A stretch of 8,099 bases of DNA from Oscillospiraceae bacterium (GTDB lineage Bacteria > Bacillota_A > Clostridia > Oscillospirales > CAG-272). Numbering within the stretch: the first letter of the stretch is position 1; each line of letters starts with the position of its first letter. The notes below the pieces were generated by a model. It was not told the origin of the DNA. It did no database searches and was given only the letters and a program-made list of their open reading frames with translations. Both the position numbers and the translations under genes were made by a program. The stretch lies in assembly GCA_015064425.1 (NCBI GenBank), contig SVSF01000080.1, positions 1 to 8,099 on the forward strand, written 5' to 3'. Of this stretch, positions 5,967-8,099 are shown piece after piece.

Positions 5967-7535
5967 TTATCTGTAAAGTTCGTCAATAAGATCGTTCTTC
6001 TTGTGTTCTTCCTTTATCCTTATTTCTACACCGTCTACGCTCTTGTCATATCCACGTGCAATATTAAGGATCGTCTGCTTTACGCTGTCTCTGTCAAGAA
6101 TATTTTTTGCAAAAACATTCTGAACGTGCACAATAAGCTTTCCGTCAGTCTCCCGTTTGTAAGCGGACGCCATTTCCAGGAAGGTAGCGGAAGGCTTGTC
6201 GTAATTCTGAAGTTTTTCCGTAAGCTCCGGCCAGTAGTCAGTCTCGGTAAGTATGCCCTCACCCTTATTATCTCCGTTATTCTTTTCATTGAGGGTCTCG
6301 CTTGATGAGATATCAGCAGTTGCGTTCTTTACCGAAACGTTTTCTGCCTTTGTCTCCTCTTTTTTCGTTTCTCTGTATTCAACAGGTTCTCCCCTGCCGT
6401 CTTCAAGAACCTCTATTCTTGCCAAAAGCGCATCATAGGAGTTGTCAAGCTTCGGATCACACATACGCATAAGAGTGAATTCCGCAATAAGCCTTTTTGA
6501 GCAGTCTCCCTTCTGCATGGAAACGTATGCATCCTCAAGAAGCTTCGAATGATAGGCAAGCTTTTCATAAGGATAAGCATCTGCTATTGCTTTAAGCTGC
6601 TCGTATTCTGCGGCACTTATCTCGAGATAATCCATAGGAGATCTCGTTCTCTTTACGACCAGTATATCTCTGTAATATGAGAGCATATCGGAAAAGAAAA
6701 CACTCAGATCCTTTGCGGAATTATATTTATCTGCTATTTCGGAAAAAATGGTCTCATAGTCTTTTGCTTCAACGGCACGTATCATTTTTACGATACTGTC
6801 TCTGCCCGAGACACCGCCTACTACATATACCTTCTCAACACTTACAGCTTCTCCGCCTCCCGCACAAAGTTCGAGAAGAGAGATGGCATCTCGCATACCT
6901 CCGCCTGCCAGCTTTGCAATAAGAGATGCCGCATCCGGATGAAGCTCTATTCCTTCCCGCTCCGCTATGTAGGAAAGTCTTTTTGCAATAACAGGTACCG
7001 ATATGCGCCTGAATTCAAAGCGCTGACATCTCGAAAGTATGGTTACGGGTATCTTCTGGGGCTCTGTGGTTGCAAGAATAAACATTACGTGAGCAGGCGG
7101 TTCCTCAAGAGTCTTTAAGAGAGCGTTGAAGGCGCTTGTAGAAAGCATATGCACCTCGTCTATTATATAAACTCTCTTTTTCAGTACGGAAGGGGTGTAG
7201 ATCACGGCTTCCTTAATATCTCTTATGTAATCAACACCGGTATTGCTTGCCGCATCCATTTCAAGGACGTCTGTCGCCGTACCGTTGTCCACCGATCTGC
7301 AAGCATCGCAAACTCCGCAAGGATCTCCGCTTTCGGAGGGAGAAAGGCAGTTTACCGCCTTTGCAAGTATCTTGGCACAACTAGTCTTTCCGGTTCCTCT
7401 GGAGCCGGAAAATAGGTAGGCGTGGGTAGTCTTTCCGTTCTTTACCTCATACTGCAGTATTGAGCTTATATGATCCTGTCCCGACACCTCCGAAAAGGTC
7501 CCCGGACGCCATTTTCTGTATAAAGCCTGATGCAT
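5967..7535 (-). CDS. dnaX: DNA polymerase III subunit tau/gamma (DnaX)
   Basis: DnaX is the ATPase motor of the clamp loader and its tau form ties the loader to the polymerase. I place the start at 7533-7535, giving 522 residues beginning MHQALYRKWRP, the conserved DnaX N-terminus, with AAGGGA (7543-7548) 7 nt upstream. A longer frame from 7610 would begin inside the SRP RNA and lacks a ribosome binding site. Visible motifs: Walker A GSRGTGKT (44-51), zinc cysteines C63, C73, C76 and C79, Walker B VYIIDEVH (122-129), sensor 1 ATTEP (155-159) and the SRC motif (168-170) with the arginine finger R169. Sensor 2 lies in GGGMRDA. The collar domain ends near 370, then a charged, low-complexity linker (about 375-440) precedes a C-terminal domain of about 80 residues. 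A run of six A at codons 391-392 may allow frameshifting. It is the first protein gene of the dnaX-ybaB-recR operon. Confidence 0.97.
   Translation of the reverse strand: MHQALYRKWRPGTFSEVSGQDHISSILQYEVKNGKTTHAYLFSGSRGTGKTSCAKILAKAVNCLSPSESGDPCGVCDACRSVDNGTATDVLEMDAASNTGVDYIRDIKEAVIYTPSVLKKRVYIIDEVHMLSTSAFNALLKTLEEPPAHVMFILATTEPQKIPVTILSRCQRFEFRRISVPVIAKRLSYIAEREGIELHPDAASLIAKLAGGGMRDAISLLELCAGGGEAVSVEKVYVVGGVSGRDSIVKMIRAVEAKDYETIFSEIADKYNSAKDLSVFFSDMLSYYRDILVVKRTRSPMDYLEISAAEYEQLKAIADAYPYEKLAYHSKLLEDAYVSMQKGDCSKRLIAEFTLMRMCDPKLDNSYDALLARIEVLEDGRGEPVEYRETKKEETKAENVSVKNATADISSSETLNEKNNGDNKGEGILTETDYWPELTEKLQNYDKPSATFLEMASAYKRETDGKLIVHVQNVFAKNILDRDSVKQTILNIARGYDKSVDGVEIRIKEEHKKNDLIDELYR
6360..6365 (-). 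other. Candidate frameshift or slippage site in dnaX (A6 run)
   Basis: Codons 391-392 of dnaX read ACG AAA AAA GAG GAG. A -1 shift would add 15 residues and stop at TGA; a +1 shift would add 9 residues and stop at TAA. The resulting protein of about 400 residues would keep the ATPase and collar domains and lose the tau-specific part, as E. coli gamma does. The heptamer is G AAA AAA, not the efficient A AAA AAG, and six A is short for polymerase slippage, so this is only a candidate. Confidence 0.3.
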
Positions 7536-7563
7536 AAAGACGTCCCTTCCCTCACAATAAAAT

Positions 7564-7872
7564 ATGACGGAATACCAAATAAGACCATACACCTTCAGAT
7601 CGAAAAGCATATATATGCGTTAACCGCCGTATCTGCTCAGAACAGGCACCCTCGCGGCACATCAATAATACTCCTTAATGCTGCTTGGTTCCCCACCTGA
7701 CATGATTCGAAGCCATTGATTGCGCAAGACCAATTCGTCAACACAGATACAAACGGTGCAGACCATACACATACAGTCCTCAAAGAAGGAATCCACCCCT
7801 GCTGCAGCGGATTGCAGGTACAAGGCACCGCTAACTCCCCGGCTGGTATGGCCTTATTTTATATTCCGTCAT
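7564..7872 (-). other. Terminal stem of the SRP RNA precursor (inverted repeat 7564-7590 / 7846-7872)
   Basis: In the minus-strand RNA, bases 7872 to 7846 pair with 7564 to 7590 over 27 positions: 24 Watson-Crick pairs, two G-U pairs (7861/7575 and 7852/7584) and a single A-G mismatch (7860/7576). The inner part corresponds to the end helix of the mature SRP RNA. The outer part extends past the ends expected from B. subtilis scRNA. In B. subtilis the scRNA precursor is cut by RNase III at such a stem, so this is probably the processing site, which would also free the dnaX message. The stem sits between the expected transcription start near 7877 and the dnaX start codon at 7535. Confidence 0.75.
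7580..7862 (-). ncRNA. ffs: Large bacterial SRP RNA (scRNA / 6S-type, with Alu domain)
   Basis: The RNA is the scaffold of the signal recognition particle, which binds Ffh and delivers ribosomes making membrane proteins to FtsY. The S domain is clear on the minus strand: ATGTCAGGT (7703-7695), the GGAA tetraloop (7692-7689) and AAGCAGCATTAAG (7686-7674). Upstream lies the Alu domain, with GGGGAG (7840-7835), TAGCGGTGCC, TGTACCTGCAATCCGCT and AGCAGGG, nearly as in B. subtilis scRNA. TCTTGCGCAATC in the middle and GTGCCGCGAGGGT (7660-7648) on the 3' side also match. The ends pair through GGCCATAC (7853-7846) and GTATGGTC (7590-7583). The exact mature ends are inferred from B. subtilis and may differ by up to about 10 nt. 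It lies directly upstream of dnaX, as scr does in B. subtilis. In the tetraloop stem the usual CC/GG pairs are GG/CC. Confidence 0.95.
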
Positions 7873-7883
7873 CATACTTTATT

Positions 7884-7912
7884 ATTATAACAAAAATCAA
7901 TAAATTAATCAA
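7884..7912 (-). promoter_or_regulatory. Promoter of the SRP RNA (and probably the dnaX operon)
   Basis: On the minus strand TTGATT (7907-7912) and a perfect TATAAT (7884-7889) are separated by the ideal 17 nt, in very AT-rich DNA. The predicted start near 7877 falls just before the 27-position terminal stem of the SRP RNA. No other good promoter is seen before dnaX. Confidence 0.8.
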
Positions 7913-7921
7913 GAGCTTTGG

Positions 7922-7964
7922 AAAAACATATTTATAAAATATGTGAGGCCGTTTCCGACCTCAC
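7922..7964 (-). terminator. Tandem intrinsic terminator of the gene beyond the right edge
   Basis: On the minus strand, 10 nt after the stop codon of the partial gene, comes a GC-rich hairpin (7943-7948 with 7959-7964, one mismatch, then two further pairs). It is followed at once by an AT-rich hairpin CATATTT / AAATATG (7927-7943, 7-bp stem, 3-nt loop) and then TTTTT (7922-7926). It separates the upstream gene from the SRP RNA promoter. Confidence 0.7.
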
Positions 7965-7974
7965 TCGTTTTGAT

Positions 7975-8099
7975 CTATCTTTTTATTCTGCATCCGCCGC
8001 ATCCGCTGTCTCCGTTAAGAGGGGGTATGCAGAACTCGCCTTCGGGAAACGGCATTCTTTTGAATCTATCGCAGGGATTCGTCGCATTCCGAAAGAATA
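7975..8099 (-). CDS. C-terminal end of an unidentified protein (cut by window edge)
   Basis: One minus-strand frame stays open from the right edge to a TAG stop at 7975-7977, giving 40 residues; the other two frames are closed by stops. The tail reads RMPFPEGEFCIPP, then NGDSGCGGCRIKR, with four cysteines, three of them in the last 24 residues, and a basic end. A terminator follows 10 nt after the stop, which supports a real gene end. I do not recognise the family. In B. subtilis the gene upstream of scr is tadA (tRNA adenosine deaminase), and FFR near the start of this piece is reminiscent of the TadA C-terminus, but this is too little to name it. Confidence 0.55.
   Translation of the reverse strand, partial: FFRNATNPCDRFKRMPFPEGEFCIPPLNGDSGCGGCRIKR

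Noticed and set aside
7536..7610. Longer DnaX start at 7610 adding 25 residues
   Set aside because: It begins in the 3' part of the SRP RNA, has no ribosome binding site and would encode the processing stem. The conserved DnaX start MHQALYRKWRP with a good ribosome binding site is at 7535.
7603..7618. Short palindrome GCATATATATGC followed by TTTT as a terminator of the SRP RNA
   Set aside because: The stem has only about four stable pairs and lies within the SRP RNA, before the 3' strand of its terminal stem. It fits poorly with the expected 3' end.
7637..7828. Minus-strand 63-residue open frame, and the plus-strand frame at 7716-7937
   Set aside because: Both lie in the SRP RNA, whose conserved bases explain the sequence.

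Overview
The window looks like a chromosomal segment of a low- to mid-GC Bacillota, most likely class Clostridia (Oscillospiraceae/Ruminococcus-like). The grounds are the order SRP RNA - dnaX - ybaB - recR, which matches Bacillus subtilis scr-dnaX-yaaK-recR, the large SRP RNA with an Alu domain, the Shine-Dalgarno sequences of the AAAGGA type, the PcrA type, and the GC-rich hairpin repeats common in gut Clostridia. Genus cannot be fixed from the window. Every gene I can support lies on the minus strand, so the region is transcribed from high to low coordinates.

Right end (about 7536-8099): the 3' end of an unidentified gene with a Cys-rich tail, a tandem intrinsic terminator, a strong sigma-70-type promoter, and the gene for the large bacterial SRP RNA (ffs/scr). 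The ends of the SRP transcript form a 27-position stem, probably a precursor-processing stem. The tetraloop of the S domain is closed by two base pairs that are inverted relative to the usual ones.

Middle (about 4950-7535): dnaX (DNA polymerase III tau/gamma), ybaB/ebfC (nucleoid-associated protein) and recR (recombination mediator), closely spaced and ending in a hairpin terminator. This is a replication and repair operon, probably read from the ffs promoter. A run of six A in dnaX, just after the conserved clamp-loader domains, could allow frameshifting to a short gamma-like product.

Left-middle (about 1033-4927): pcrA (UvrD-type helicase with a roughly 40-residue insertion between motifs I and Ia), a YfcE-type phosphodiesterase and a LysR-type regulator. 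These are tightly packed, and the stop codon of each gene overlaps or abuts the ribosome binding site of the next. The LysR gene ends at a hairpin terminator, and the promoter of the next gene is embedded in that hairpin.

Left end (1-962): an accessory segment with a small DUF559/Vsr-like endonuclease gene whose last ten codons and stop are supplied by a GC-rich hairpin repeat, an inverted pair of such repeats (about 427-560), and the 5' part of a GNAT acetyltransferase gene cut by the window edge. The endonuclease-plus-repeat pair is the best candidate here for a poorly described element. It resembles in layout a REP/RAYT-type arrangement, but only comparison across genomes could show that.
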